DNA of 64,000 nt from Actinomadura litoris (GTDB taxonomy: Bacteria > Actinomycetota > Actinomycetes > Streptosporangiales > Streptosporangiaceae), in contig NZ_WOFH01000013.1 of the NCBI RefSeq assembly GCF_009733595.1, forward strand, positions 186,001-250,000, written 5' to 3'. Positions 1-7,998 of this stretch are shown here, in pieces. The position numbers and the translations under genes were made by a program. Under the pieces are notes generated by a model that saw only the letters and a list, made by a program, of their open reading frames with translations, did no database searches and was not told the DNA's origin. Each line of letters begins with the position of its first letter. The stretch's first letter is position 1.

Positions 1-309
1 GTGCTCCGCGACGTGGGCGCCGATGGTGAAGAACGTGGCCCGCGCGCCGCGCCGCCGCAGCACCTCCAGGACGCGGGGCGTCCAGCGGGGGTCGGGCCCG
101 TCGTCGAAGGTCAGCGCGATCGTCTTGGACGGCATGCGGAGGCTGCGCGGCGTTCCGTCCGCGAGGCTGAGCACCGGGCCGCCGCCGGTGACCGCGGCCG
201 GGGCCCGGCCCGGCCGCTCCTCGTGCGGCGCCTCGCCGACCGCGCCGTGCGCGAACCCGTCCAGCAGCAGGAGGACGGTCAGCGCCAGCCCGCCGAGCAG
301 GAGCAGCAC
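1..309 (-). CDS. polysaccharide deacetylase (NodB domain), 3' part missing
   Basis: The reverse strand reads into the left edge of the window as an open frame with the NodB-type motif LTFDDGPDPRWTPRVLEVL followed by RGARATFFTIGAHV, which is the first metal-binding motif of carbohydrate esterase family 4. These enzymes remove N- or O-acetyl groups from cell-wall or other polysaccharides outside the membrane. The assumed GTG start is followed by a hydrophobic stretch (VLLLLGGLALTVLLLL), so an N-terminal anchor or signal is likely. A GGGGA lies about nine bases upstream, and no other start codon occurs for a long way upstream in this frame. The rest of the catalytic domain lies outside the window. 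It follows the Pro-rich membrane protein gene on the same strand. Confidence 0.8.
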   Translation of the reverse strand, partial: MLLLLGGLALTVLLLLDGFAHGAVGEAPHEERPGRAPAAVTGGGPVLSLADGTPRSLRMPSKTIALTFDDGPDPRWTPRVLEVLRRRGARATFFTIGAHVAEH

Positions 310-353
310 CCAGTGTCCCCGCGGCTCCCTCGGCGGCCACGGGCGCCCGGCCC

Positions 354-872
354 TCAGCGCGGCTTCCTCGTGTGGCCCCGACCGGGCGGGAGCGTGGGCG
401 TGGGCGTGCTTCCGGGGTGGTCCACGGTCGCGGTCACGGACGGGACCGGCGCCGGGGTCGAGGCCGCCGGTTTCGGCCGTGTCGGGACGGGCGTGGACGG
501 CGCCGGACCCGCGACGCGGGGAGGCACGGCCACGGGCACGCGGCCCGGCTTCCGCGCCCGGTCCCCGGTCCTGTGCCGCGCTTTGGCGGGTCGTTTCGGT
601 GCCGTGTTCGCATCCGCCGAGGGGCGGTGGGACGGGGCGTCCCACCTGGTCAGCGGCACGTCAGCGCCCGTCGCGACACCGGCCCCGAGCGCGCCGAGGA
701 ACAGCACGAGCAGGGCCCCGGTCACCATCCCGGCCCGCCGGGCGAGGCGCCGCCGCCGTCCGCTCGGATCCGCGAACACCGGGGCGACGAGCGCGGCGCC
801 GGATTCCGGACGGCCGTCACCGGAGGATGGTTCGTCCAATACGGGACGTCGCGTCGAGGCGTCGCTGATCAT
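354..872 (-). CDS. single-pass membrane protein with Pro/Thr/Ala-rich extracellular tail
   Basis: The gene encodes 172 residues. An N-terminal cytosolic segment of about 43 residues ends in RRRRLARRAG, followed by one transmembrane helix (about residues 46-68). A low-complexity tail rich in Pro, Ala, Thr, Lys and Arg runs to the C terminus (PTPTLPPGRGHTRKPR). No enzymatic domain is recognisable. The stop is about 45 bases before the proposed start of the deacetylase gene on the same strand, so the two may be co-transcribed. The tail resembles wall-spanning linkers, so a role at the cell surface is plausible but unproven. It is divergent from the ECF sigma factor gene. Confidence 0.6.
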   Translation of the reverse strand: MISDASTRRPVLDEPSSGDGRPESGAALVAPVFADPSGRRRRLARRAGMVTGALLVLFLGALGAGVATGADVPLTRWDAPSHRPSADANTAPKRPAKARHRTGDRARKPGRVPVAVPPRVAGPAPSTPVPTRPKPAASTPAPVPSVTATVDHPGSTPTPTLPPGRGHTRKPR

Positions 873-989
873 TTTGTTCCATTACTTCGCGGGGCGAGGG
901 GAACGTCCCTTGCGCTCCGCGCCGGCACGTTCACAACTTCAGCGCCACACGCGCCTTTTGTGTCACACCGCCCTGGAAATCCCTGCACA

Positions 990-1766
990 ATGACCTGGGT
1001 GACGAAGGCGGAGGTACGGGCGGAACATGCGGTGAAGGAGGACGAACTCGGGCGTGCGCTGCGGGCCGCGCAGAAGGGCGACGAGGCGTCCTTCCGCCTC
1101 CTCTATCGCGACGTCCAACCCCGGCTGCTGCGCTTCGCGGGCGCGCTGGTCGGCGGCGACGCCGAGGACGTGACGTCCGAGGCGTGGCTCCAGATCTCCC
1201 GCGACCTGCCGAGCTTCCGCGGCGACCTCGACGGCTTCCGCGGCTGGACCGCGACGATCACCCGGCACCGCGCCCTGGACCATCTGCGCCGCCGGTCCCG
1301 CCGTCCGGCGACCGAGCTGCCCGTCGAGGAGCTGGTCGCGCTCGCGGCGGAGGGCGACACCGAGTCGATCGCCCTGGACGGCATCGCGACCGGCGACGCG
1401 CTGCGCCTCATCACCGAGCTGCCCCGCGACCAGGCCGAGGCGGTGCTGCTGCGCGTGGTGATGGGCCTGGACGCCAAGTCCGCGGGCCGGGTCCTCGGCA
1501 AACGGGCCGGCGCGGTCCGCACCGCCTCGTATCGTGGGTTGCGACGGCTCGCCGAGCGGCTGGCCTCCGCGGCACCCGATGTCTCCCCGGCCGACAGCTC
1601 CCCGCCGGAAACAGGACCGCCTGAGACGGCCCCACAGGAAACAGCCCCACCGGAGTCCGCCGACCCGACGACGGCGCGGCAGGAGGCAGCGGAACCGCCG
1701 CAGGACGCCCTCCCCGCACACCGTGGTGACATAACCGGCGGTCCCGGCGCTGAAGGGGTGAGATGA
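990..1766 (+). CDS. ECF-type RNA polymerase sigma factor
   Basis: The gene encodes 258 residues. Region 2 lies at about residues 33-100 (GDEASFRLLYRDVQPRLLRF, then AEDVTSEAWLQISRDLPSF and the WTATITRHRALDHLRRRSRR helix). Region 4 lies at about 135-190 (LITELPRDQAEAVLLRVVM, AGRVLGKRAGAVRTASYRG). An unusual Pro/Glu/Thr-rich tail of some 65 residues follows (PPETGPPETAPQETAPPE). The ATG at 990 is chosen; a GTG three codons later is an alternative. The stop overlaps the next gene in an ATGA, which implies translational coupling to a membrane protein likely to act as its anti-sigma partner. The inducing signal is unknown. Confidence 0.85.
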   Translation: MTWVTKAEVRAEHAVKEDELGRALRAAQKGDEASFRLLYRDVQPRLLRFAGALVGGDAEDVTSEAWLQISRDLPSFRGDLDGFRGWTATITRHRALDHLRRRSRRPATELPVEELVALAAEGDTESIALDGIATGDALRLITELPRDQAEAVLLRVVMGLDAKSAGRVLGKRAGAVRTASYRGLRRLAERLASAAPDVSPADSSPPETGPPETAPQETAPPESADPTTARQEAAEPPQDALPAHRGDITGGPGAEGVR

Positions 1767-2701
1767 ACGACCACCACAGGTCCGGTGGGCTCGATCCGAG
1801 CACCGCCGAGCACCTGCTCGACACCGCCGCGCGCACCGCCGCCGGTCGCCCGCCCGCCGCCGAGTCCCCGCCGAAGGACGACGTCGCCCGCCTGCGGGAG
1901 GTCCTGGCCGCCGCGGGGGCCCCCGCACGTCCGGACGAACTCGCGGGCGAGGACGCGGCCGTCGCGGCGTTCGCCGCGGCCTGCGCGCCCCACCCGTCCT
2001 GGTGGGCCAGGACGGTGCGCGTCGCCGGCGCCCACCTGCGCCGGCTGGCCATGCTGCCCCGGATCGTACTGCTCAAGATCTTCGTGGGCGCCGCGATCCT
2101 GGTCGCGACCGGCGGGGTCGCCGTCGCCGCCGGGACCGGGCACCTCCCCGGGCAGGACCCGACCCCCGCCCCCACGCACCGCTCCCCGAAGGTGCCCATC
2201 GAGGAGACGGACCGCCCGCCGACGCCGAGCGGGTCCCTCGGGCCGAAGGCCCCGGCGCCCACGCCGTCCAAGAAGGCCGAGCAGCACAACGGCAAGGCCA
2301 AGGGCAGGTCCGAGCAGGACGGCAAGGGCCATCCCGAGAAGCAGGGCGGGCCCGAGAAGACGACACAGGAGAACCCGGGCGAGGGCCACGGCCAAGGGCC
2401 GGAGAACAACACCGACAAAGGGGCCGGCAACGGCGAAGGCCACGGGAACGGAAACGGGAACGGCACCGGAAACGGGAACGGGAACGGGAACGGGAACGGG
2501 AAGGGCAAGGGGCACGGTCACGGCCGGGGGAACGGCGGTGGGAACAACGGCGGGAACGGAGGCGGCCAGGAGTACGGCGGCCCCGGCCCCGGCTCCGGTT
2601 CCGGTTCCGCCCCGAACCCCGGTTCCGCCCCGAACCCCGGTTCCGCCCCGAACCCCGGTTCCGGGCACCCCGGGGGACACAAGCCCGCGCTAGCCGGTTA
2701 G
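1763..2701 (+). CDS. membrane protein with Gly/Asn repeat tail, probable anti-sigma partner
   Basis: The gene encodes 312 residues. A cytosolic N-terminal domain of about 100 residues (LDPSTAEHLLDTAARTA and later PSWWARTVRVAG) precedes one transmembrane helix (about 105-128, LLKIFVGAAILVATGGVAVA). The extracellular half is almost entirely low complexity: Lys/Gln/Gly-rich, then GNGNGNG repeats, then three GSAPNP units. It starts by ATGA overlap with the ECF sigma gene. That arrangement, a soluble N-terminal part and one helix, is what anti-sigma factors usually show, but no zinc-binding HxxxCxxC motif is visible, so the assignment rests on context. Its stop codon overlaps the convergent clpP stop in the four bases TTAG. 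Confidence 0.7.
   Translation: MNDHHRSGGLDPSTAEHLLDTAARTAAGRPPAAESPPKDDVARLREVLAAAGAPARPDELAGEDAAVAAFAAACAPHPSWWARTVRVAGAHLRRLAMLPRIVLLKIFVGAAILVATGGVAVAAGTGHLPGQDPTPAPTHRSPKVPIEETDRPPTPSGSLGPKAPAPTPSKKAEQHNGKAKGRSEQDGKGHPEKQGGPEKTTQENPGEGHGQGPENNTDKGAGNGEGHGNGNGNGTGNGNGNGNGNGKGKGHGHGRGNGGGNNGGNGGGQEYGGPGPGSGSGSAPNPGSAPNPGSAPNPGSGHPGGHKPALAG
2443..2505 (+). repeat. imperfect hexanucleotide GGGAAC/GGAAAC tandem repeat
   Basis: Roughly ten units of a six-base repeat lie inside the membrane-protein gene and encode the alternating Gly-Asn tract. They are in frame, so unit gain or loss would lengthen or shorten the extracellular tail without a frameshift. Confidence 0.85.
2603..2656 (+). repeat. 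three perfect 18-bp tandem repeats encoding GSAPNP
   Basis: The unit GGTTCCGCCCCGAACCCC occurs three times in direct succession and begins a fourth time. It encodes the hexapeptide GSAPNP in the extracellular tail of the protein at 1763-2701. The copies are identical at the nucleotide level, which suggests recent duplication or gene conversion. Confidence 0.9.
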
Positions 2702-3354
2702 ACCGCGACCTCGTCGGCGTGCCGGACGACGTGGTCCACGAAGCCGTACTCGCGCGCCTCCTCGGCCGTGAACCAGCGGTCGCGGTCGGAGTCGGCCGCG
2801 ATGCGCTCGACCGGCTGCCCGGTGTGGAAGGCGACCCGCTTCTGGAACACGTTCTTCGTGAACAGCATGTTCTCGGCCTGGATCTTGATGTCGGACGCGG
2901 TGCCGCCGATCCCGCCGGACGGCTGGTGCATCAGGATCCGCGCGTGCGGCAGCGCGTACCGCTTGCCCGGCGCGCCCGCGCACAGCAGGAACTGACCCAT
3001 CGACGCGGTGAACCCCAGCGACAGCGTCGCCACGTCGTTCGGAACGAACTGCATCACGTCGTAGATCGCCATTCCGGCGGTCACGGAACCGCCGGGCGAG
3101 TTGATGTAGAGGTGGATGTCGCGCGCGCGGTCCTCGGCGGCCAGCAGCAGCATCTCGCCGCAGATCCGGTTCGCGATCGCGTCGTCCACCTCCTGGCCGA
3201 GGACGATGATGCGCTGCCGCAGCAGCCGCTGGAAGACGTGCTCGCCGCCGAGCGCGGACATCTCGTCGGCCTTGGCGGTCGGGCCGAGGGCGCTCCGGTC
3301 GAAGGCGGCGGGGAGGAGATCGGTCGGAACGAAATCGGTCGTGTGAACGGACAT
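2698..3354 (-). CDS. clpP: ATP-dependent Clp protease proteolytic subunit (ClpP paralogue)
   Basis: This 218-residue serine peptidase has the typical ClpP fold sequence. The catalytic triad is visible as Ser118 (GFTASMGQFLL), His143 (RILMHQPSGG) and Asp188 (AADSDRDRWF). The oligomerisation and handle region includes NSPGGSVTAGMAIYD. ClpP forms a barrel that degrades substrates fed by Clp ATPases. The gene stands alone, without a second clpP or clpX beside it; actinomycetes usually carry several clpP genes, and a tandem pair forms the main protease. This copy is therefore likely an accessory paralogue. ATG at 3354 is used because the conserved N-terminal region begins soon after. It is divergent from a LysR gene. 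Confidence 0.92.
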   Translation of the reverse strand: MSVHTTDFVPTDLLPAAFDRSALGPTAKADEMSALGGEHVFQRLLRQRIIVLGQEVDDAIANRICGEMLLLAAEDRARDIHLYINSPGGSVTAGMAIYDVMQFVPNDVATLSLGFTASMGQFLLCAGAPGKRYALPHARILMHQPSGGIGGTASDIKIQAENMLFTKNVFQKRVAFHTGQPVERIAADSDRDRWFTAEEAREYGFVDHVVRHADEVAV

Positions 3355-3439
3355 GCCCCCAGGGAATCCGCATGTCAGGAGGTATGTCCAACAACACTTT
3401 CCGGCGCTTCCACAACCCCGGGTTGTTAATCTGGGAGGT

Positions 3440-4357
3440 GTGGAGGCCGACCTGCCGGGCATGCGCGCGTTCGTGGCCGCCGCCGAGGAACTGCACTTCG
3501 GACGGGCGGCCGCGCGGCTCTTCCTGACCCAGCAGGCGCTCTCCAAGCGCGTCCGCCGCCTTGAGGCCGCGCTCGGCGCGCCGCTGTTCGACCGCACGAC
3601 CCGCTCCGTCGAGCTGACCTCCGCCGGATACCGGCTGCTGCCCCTGGCCCGTGAGACGCTGGCCTCCTTCGACGCGGCGGTGGATTCCGTCCGGGGCGTT
3701 TCCGTCCCCTTGCGCATCGACGTCTATCACGAGCGTTTCACGCCGATGGAGGTCATTCGCGAGGCCATCGCGCCCTTTCCGGACCTCACCGTGGAGCCGA
3801 GCATGCGGCAGGGTCTGGCCGCCGCCGTCCCCGCCCTTCTCCGCCGCGAGATCGACGCCGCCTTCGGCTACGCGAACGACCTCGGCCGCCCCTGGCCGGA
3901 CGAGTTGAACCGCCGCCTGTTCTCACTCGTCCCGCTCCACGCGTTCGTCTCCGAGGACCACCCGCTGGCCTCCCGGCGCACGCTCGCGATGGCCGAACTC
4001 GCGTCCGCCGGACTGGTGATGCCCGACCCGGCGGGCGCGACCGAATGGGGGGCGTATCTGACGCGCTTCACGTCCGAGTTCGGCATCCCGCTCCGCTTCT
4101 CCGAGCCCGCGATCGGCATTCTCAGCTACCGGCAGCTGATGGACCGGGAACGGCGGGCCGTCACCGTGGGCGAGGAGGGGATGACGCTGCCGTCGGAGGA
4201 CGGGGTCCGGCGGCTCCCCATCGTCGATCCCGTCCCGCTGTTCCCCTGGTCGGTCGTCTGGCACCGCCGGAACCACGACCCGAAACTCCGCCGGCTTCTC
4301 GCCCTGCTCCAGCCGCCGCCCCCGCCGGACGACCAGCACCGCTGGCTGCCCGAATAG
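3440..4357 (+). CDS. LysR-family transcriptional regulator
   Basis: The gene encodes 305 residues. The N-terminal winged helix-turn-helix (about 5-65) reads MRAFVAAAEELHFGRAAARL, TQQALSKRVRRLEAALGAPL and FDRTTRSVELTSAG. A periplasmic-binding-type effector domain follows (about 85-295). GTG at 3440 gives the usual distance to the conserved FVAAAEELHFGRAA segment; the ATG at 3461 would cut into the first helix. The gene is divergent from clpP across about 85 bases that should hold both promoters. Such regulators often control the neighbouring divergent gene, so clpP is a possible target. The ligand is unknown. Confidence 0.88.
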   Translation: MEADLPGMRAFVAAAEELHFGRAAARLFLTQQALSKRVRRLEAALGAPLFDRTTRSVELTSAGYRLLPLARETLASFDAAVDSVRGVSVPLRIDVYHERFTPMEVIREAIAPFPDLTVEPSMRQGLAAAVPALLRREIDAAFGYANDLGRPWPDELNRRLFSLVPLHAFVSEDHPLASRRTLAMAELASAGLVMPDPAGATEWGAYLTRFTSEFGIPLRFSEPAIGILSYRQLMDRERRAVTVGEEGMTLPSEDGVRRLPIVDPVPLFPWSVVWHRRNHDPKLRRLLALLQPPPPPDDQHRWLPE

Positions 4358-4365
4358 CGCGGTGT

Positions 4366-4938
4366 TCAGCCGGGCCGCGTGTCCATCATCTCCCGGGTGA
4401 TCGCCCACCGCTCGTGGTCCATCCATTTACCCCGGATGCAGATGAAAGCCGGAGAATACCCTTCCTTCCGGAACCGCAATCTCCTGACCAGTTTCAGTGA
4501 CGGGATGTTCCCGGGTTGGATGTCGGCCTCCAGGCGGTGCAGGCCGAGATCGGTGAAGGCGTAGTCGAGCAGCAGGTCGACGCCCTCGGTCATGTACCCC
4601 GAACCGGCGCTCGGGGCGAAGGCGCCGTACCCGATCAGGCCGCGCTGGTAGGCGCCCCTGACGATCTCGTTGAGGTTGGCGAACCCGACCATGCTGCGGC
4701 GTTTCGCGAGGCAGATGACGAATCCGTCGGCCGAGTGCCGGTCGAAACGTGAGACGTAGTCGTCGAACTCGTCCGGCGTGGTGGGCAGGACGATCCAGCG
4801 GCGGTGCAGGGCACGGCTCGACTCGACCAGCCCGAGGAACTCCTCCCGGTCGTGCTTCGTGATACGGCGAAGCGCGACCCTGCGCCCCTGGCGCAGGAAC
4901 TCGGCATTCGTCTCCACCCGCACACCACGAACATACAC
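4366..4938 (-). CDS. GNAT-family N-acetyltransferase (RimJ/RimL-like)
   Basis: The protein is about 190 residues long. It reads GRRVALRRITKHDREEFLGLVESS near the N terminus, then MVGFANLNEIVRGAYQRGLIGYGAF, SAGSGYMTEGVDLLLDYAF (acetyl-CoA-binding region) and LHRLEADIQPGNIPSLKLVRRLRFRKEGYSP. This is the classic RimJ-type layout, which acetylates protein N termini or small amines with acetyl-CoA. The start is uncertain: GTG at 4938 is the only reasonable in-frame start close to the conserved domain, and no strong Shine-Dalgarno sequence is visible. It is convergent with the LysR gene, with only eight bases between the stops. Confidence 0.8.
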   Translation of the reverse strand: MYVRGVRVETNAEFLRQGRRVALRRITKHDREEFLGLVESSRALHRRWIVLPTTPDEFDDYVSRFDRHSADGFVICLAKRRSMVGFANLNEIVRGAYQRGLIGYGAFAPSAGSGYMTEGVDLLLDYAFTDLGLHRLEADIQPGNIPSLKLVRRLRFRKEGYSPAFICIRGKWMDHERWAITREMMDTRPG

Positions 4939-5101
4939 CTGCGACCGTTTCCGCCCGGCGCGGTAATGCGCCCGATAACGGCCATCCTGGCGTTTTGTCC
5001 AATGCCTCCGGTGCAGCGCGCAACGGATGATGCCGGAGGGTCGCGACCGCCCAGGGTCGAACTCCCGCGCCCGCCCCCGCCCCGAGGCCCGCGGCCGGCG
5101 C

Positions 5102-5132
5102 TTGACCTCAAGCATTGATGAGGTTTCAGAGT
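5102..5132 (+). promoter_or_regulatory. candidate MerR-type promoter/operator for the FMN reductase-MFS operon
   Basis: TTGACC (5102-5107) is followed by an imperfect dyad, CCTCAAGCATTGATGAGG (5106-5123), and CAGAGT (5127-5132) after a 19-base spacer. An overlong spacer with a dyad between the -35 and -10 is the hallmark of MerR-class activator promoters, and the CCTCA/TGAGG arms resemble SoxR-like boxes. No merR gene is adjacent, so the regulator would act in trans. The remaining sequence of the gap 4939-5227 shows no gene. Confidence 0.4.
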
Positions 5133-5227
5133 GGGGCCGGTAGGGCGGCCCAGTCGGATGACGGATTCCGGCAGCGGTCGATCTTCGTAGCTTCGATCCC
5201 GTTGGCCCCGTTTCGAGGAGTGGGAAC

Positions 5228-5800
5228 ATGACCGAGAATCCGCTGCGAGTCGCGATCATCATCGCCAGCACCCGGGAGGGGCGTTTCGCGCCGACGGTCG
5301 GCACCTGGTTCGCCGGGGTGGCCGCCGAGCGCGACGACATGACCCTTGAGGTGCTGGACGTGGCGGACACGCCACCCCCCTCGGCGTTCGGCGCCGCCGC
5401 GCCCGGGAGGTTCGGCGAGGTGTCGGCGAAGCTGGCCGAGGCCGACGCCTACGTGGTCGTGACCTGCGAGTACAACCACAGTTTCCCCGGCACGCTGAAG
5501 AACCTGATCGACACGCACTTCTACGAGTGGCGTGCCAAGCCGGTCGCGTTCGTCTCCTACGGCGGCCTCGCGGGCGGCCTGCGCTCGGTCGAGCACCTGC
5601 GCGGGGTCTTCGCGGAACTGCACGCGGTCACGATCCGCGACACCGTGAGCTTCCACCACCCGTGGAACTGGTTCGGCGACGACGGCCGTCCGAGCGACGC
5701 CGAGGGCGCCGCCCACGCCGCGAAGGGCCTGCTGGACCAGCTCGACTGGTGGGGGCAGGCGCTGCGCGCGGCCAGGTCGGTCCGCCCGTACGAGTCATGA
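5228..5800 (+). CDS. NADPH-dependent FMN reductase family protein
   Basis: This 190-residue flavodoxin-like protein begins LRVAIIIASTREGRFAPTVGTWF, which carries the phosphate-binding loop (STREGRFAP) for FMN. It continues with ADAYVVVTCEYNHSFPGTLKNLID, the diagnostic motif of the family, and FVSYGGLAGGLRSVEHL. Members use NAD(P)H to reduce FMN, quinones or other electrophiles. A good ribosome site (GAGGAGTGGG) precedes the ATG. The stop overlaps the ATG of the next gene (ATGA), so reductase and efflux pump are translated together, which suggests a shared role in handling a redox-active or toxic compound. Confidence 0.9.
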   Translation: MTENPLRVAIIIASTREGRFAPTVGTWFAGVAAERDDMTLEVLDVADTPPPSAFGAAAPGRFGEVSAKLAEADAYVVVTCEYNHSFPGTLKNLIDTHFYEWRAKPVAFVSYGGLAGGLRSVEHLRGVFAELHAVTIRDTVSFHHPWNWFGDDGRPSDAEGAAHAAKGLLDQLDWWGQALRAARSVRPYES

Positions 5801-7266
5801 TCACCCAGCCGAGGCCCCGGACGCGGCCGGAGTCCGGGGCCATGGCGATCGTGCTCGTGCTGGTGCTCGGCGCGGTCATGATCACGCTGGACACCACCGT
5901 GGTCAACGTCGCGATCAACCGGCTGTCGCAGGACTTCGACGCGCCGCTGGCGACCGTCCAGTGGGTCGCGACCGCGTACTCGCTCGCGCTCGGCGCGGTC
6001 ATCCCCGGCACGGCCTGGGCGGTCGGGCGGTTCGGCGCGCGCCGCCTCTACCTCGGCGCGATCGCGGCGTTCGCGGCCGGGTCGGTGCTCGCCGGGCTCG
6101 CGTGGAACATCGAGTCGCTGATCGCGTTCCGGATCGTGCAGGGCGTCAGCGGCGGCATGGTGATGCCGGTCGGCATGACGATCCTGCTGCGCGCGGCGGG
6201 CCCCGACCGGCTCGGGAAGCTGATGGGCACGCTCGGCCTGGCGATCCTCGTCGGCCCGCTGGCCGGCCCGGTGATCGGCGGATGGCTGATCGACGAGGTC
6301 TCGTGGCGGTGGATGTTCTTCGTCAACCTGCCGGTCGCGGTGGCGGTCGTGCTGCTCGGCCTGCGGACGTTCCCCCGCGACGTCCCGGAGACGCCGCGTC
6401 CGCTGGACGTGCCCGGCATGCTGATGCTCTCGCCGGGCCTCGCGGCACTGCTGTACGGGGTGACGGCGGGCGGCGACCGCGGCGAGTTCGGATCGCCCGG
6501 AGTCCTGCTGCCGCTCCTCGCGGGGGTGGTGCTGACCTGCATGTTCGTGATGCGGGCCCGCACGGCGCGGCACCCGCTGATCGACCTCGCCCCGTTCCGC
6601 GACCGCACCTACGCGGCGGCCGCCGGCACGCTGGCGCTGTTCGCGTCCGGCTACTTCGGGACGATGCTGCTCCTCCCGCTCTACCTCCAGGTCGTGCGGG
6701 GTGAGAGCACGACGGTCGCGGGCCTGCTCGGCATCCCGTTCGCGCTCGGCTCGGGCGTCGCGGTGCAGGTCGCGGGACGGCTCGTGGACCGGATCCCGGC
6801 GGGACGGCTCGTCCCGGTGGCGATCGCGACGGCGGTCACCGGTTTCGCGCTGTTCACCATCCAACTCGACGCGGACGCCCCGTACTGGGGGCTGTGCGCG
6901 GCGATGGTGCTGATGGGCGCGGGCGGCGGCGCGACGATGATGCCGACGATGACGACGGCGACGCGGGGCATGTCGCACGAGCGGGCCCCGGCGGCGAGCA
7001 CGACGGTCAACCTGGTCAACGCGACGTCGGCGGCGGTCGGCATGGCGATCGCGTCCGTCATCCTGTCGGCGTTCATGAGCGGCCTGGTCCCGGACGGCGG
7101 CGATGGCACGCTCCAGGCCCTGCACCGCCTGACCCCGGAGGCCCACGCCGCCGTCGCGGGCCCGCTCGCGGGCGCGTTCCGCGACACGTACTGGTTCGCC
7201 GTGGCGATCATGCTCCTGGCGCTCGTCCCGGCCTCGTTCCTCCCGAGACACGAACAGGGAGCCTGA
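5797..7266 (+). CDS. MFS drug efflux transporter, DHA2 (14-helix) family
   Basis: The gene encodes 489 residues with 14 predicted transmembrane segments. Diagnostic motifs are MITLDTTVVNVAINRLSQDF in helix 1 (motif D1 of DHA2 pumps), VGRFGARRLYLGAIAAFAAG (motif A region) and LVGPLAGPVIGGWLIDEVSW (motif C, the antiporter motif). It should act as a proton-coupled exporter of hydrophobic compounds. It begins inside the last codon of the FMN reductase gene. A strong hairpin follows the stop. Confidence 0.9.
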   Translation: MITQPRPRTRPESGAMAIVLVLVLGAVMITLDTTVVNVAINRLSQDFDAPLATVQWVATAYSLALGAVIPGTAWAVGRFGARRLYLGAIAAFAAGSVLAGLAWNIESLIAFRIVQGVSGGMVMPVGMTILLRAAGPDRLGKLMGTLGLAILVGPLAGPVIGGWLIDEVSWRWMFFVNLPVAVAVVLLGLRTFPRDVPETPRPLDVPGMLMLSPGLAALLYGVTAGGDRGEFGSPGVLLPLLAGVVLTCMFVMRARTARHPLIDLAPFRDRTYAAAAGTLALFASGYFGTMLLLPLYLQVVRGESTTVAGLLGIPFALGSGVAVQVAGRLVDRIPAGRLVPVAIATAVTGFALFTIQLDADAPYWGLCAAMVLMGAGGGATMMPTMTTATRGMSHERAPAASTTVNLVNATSAAVGMAIASVILSAFMSGLVPDGGDGTLQALHRLTPEAHAAVAGPLAGAFRDTYWFAVAIMLLALVPASFLPRHEQGA

Positions 7267-7274
7267 CCGCGAGA

Positions 7275-7310
7275 CCCCGGTTCCGGACGTCCGGCCCGTC
7301 CGAACCGGGG
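7275..7310 (+). terminator. hairpin after the FMN reductase-MFS operon
   Basis: Left arm CCCCGGTTCCGGACG (7275-7289) pairs with right arm CGTCCGAACCGGGG (7297-7310), with one bulged C and a seven-base loop. It begins nine bases after the MFS stop. There is no U-tract, as is common in high-GC actinomycetes. Confidence 0.65.
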
Positions 7311-7449
7311 CCCTGACCACGCGACGCGCTCAGGGCGCGGAGGTCGCGGAAGCCGGGCGGAACATCGGCCCGCCTGATGAGGTTGAAGCGACACGGTTCC
7401 TTCGCTGAACCACGCACGATATTCCGCCCGCATCCTTGGAGTGAACGCG

Positions 7450-7887
7450 ATGCCTCTTGAAGGCGAGTACGAGCCGAGCCCGACGCAGTGGGTGCGCGAA
7501 CAGGTCGAACTCTACGAGCGCTCGGGCGGTACGGAGGGGACCACGCTCGCCGACACGGGCCTCCCCGTCATCATCCTCACGACCCGCGGCGCCAAGAGCG
7601 GCAAGCTCCGCAAGACCCCCCTGATGCGCGTGGAGCACGAGGGCCGGTACGCGGCCGTGGCCTCGCAGGGCGGCTCCCCGACCCATCCGCTCTGGTACCA
7701 CAACATCACGTCCGACCCGCATGTGGAACTCCAGGACGGGTCGGAGCGCCAGGACATGACGGCCCGCGAGATCACCGGCGACGAGAAGGCCGAGTGGTGG
7801 AAGCGCGCGGTCGCCGCGTACCCGCCCTACGCCGAGTACCAGGACAAGACCGACCGCGAGATCCCCGTCTTCCTCCTGGAGCCCTGA
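7450..7887 (+). CDS. DUF385/deazaflavin (F420)-dependent nitroreductase family protein
   Basis: The protein has 145 residues. The split-barrel flavin/F420-binding motif is visible in VIILTTRGAKSGKLRKTPLMRVEHEGRYAAVASQGG and in PTHPLWYHNITSDPHVELQDG, a pattern shared with mycobacterial Ddn and its paralogues. These proteins bind F420 and reduce quinones or nitro compounds, though the substrate here is unknown. GGAG at 7437-7440 is well placed for the ATG at 7450, so the GTG at 7441 is not used. The C terminus (TDREIPVFLLEP) is typical of full-length members. Confidence 0.9.
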   Translation: MPLEGEYEPSPTQWVREQVELYERSGGTEGTTLADTGLPVIILTTRGAKSGKLRKTPLMRVEHEGRYAAVASQGGSPTHPLWYHNITSDPHVELQDGSERQDMTAREITGDEKAEWWKRAVAAYPPYAEYQDKTDREIPVFLLEP

Positions 7888-7998
7888 CGCCCCGAGCCCG
7901 CCGCGACCGGCCAGGGTGTGCAGCCCTGGCCGGACGGCGGTCGAACAGAGGCTTGCGGGGACTGCCAACCGGGCGTCCGGCCGCATACGCTCACGAGT

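Noticed and set aside
1..993. Long plus-strand open frames at the left edge
   Set aside because: They are antisense to the deacetylase and the Pro-rich membrane protein, and their translations are Arg/Pro/Ala-rich without any domain.
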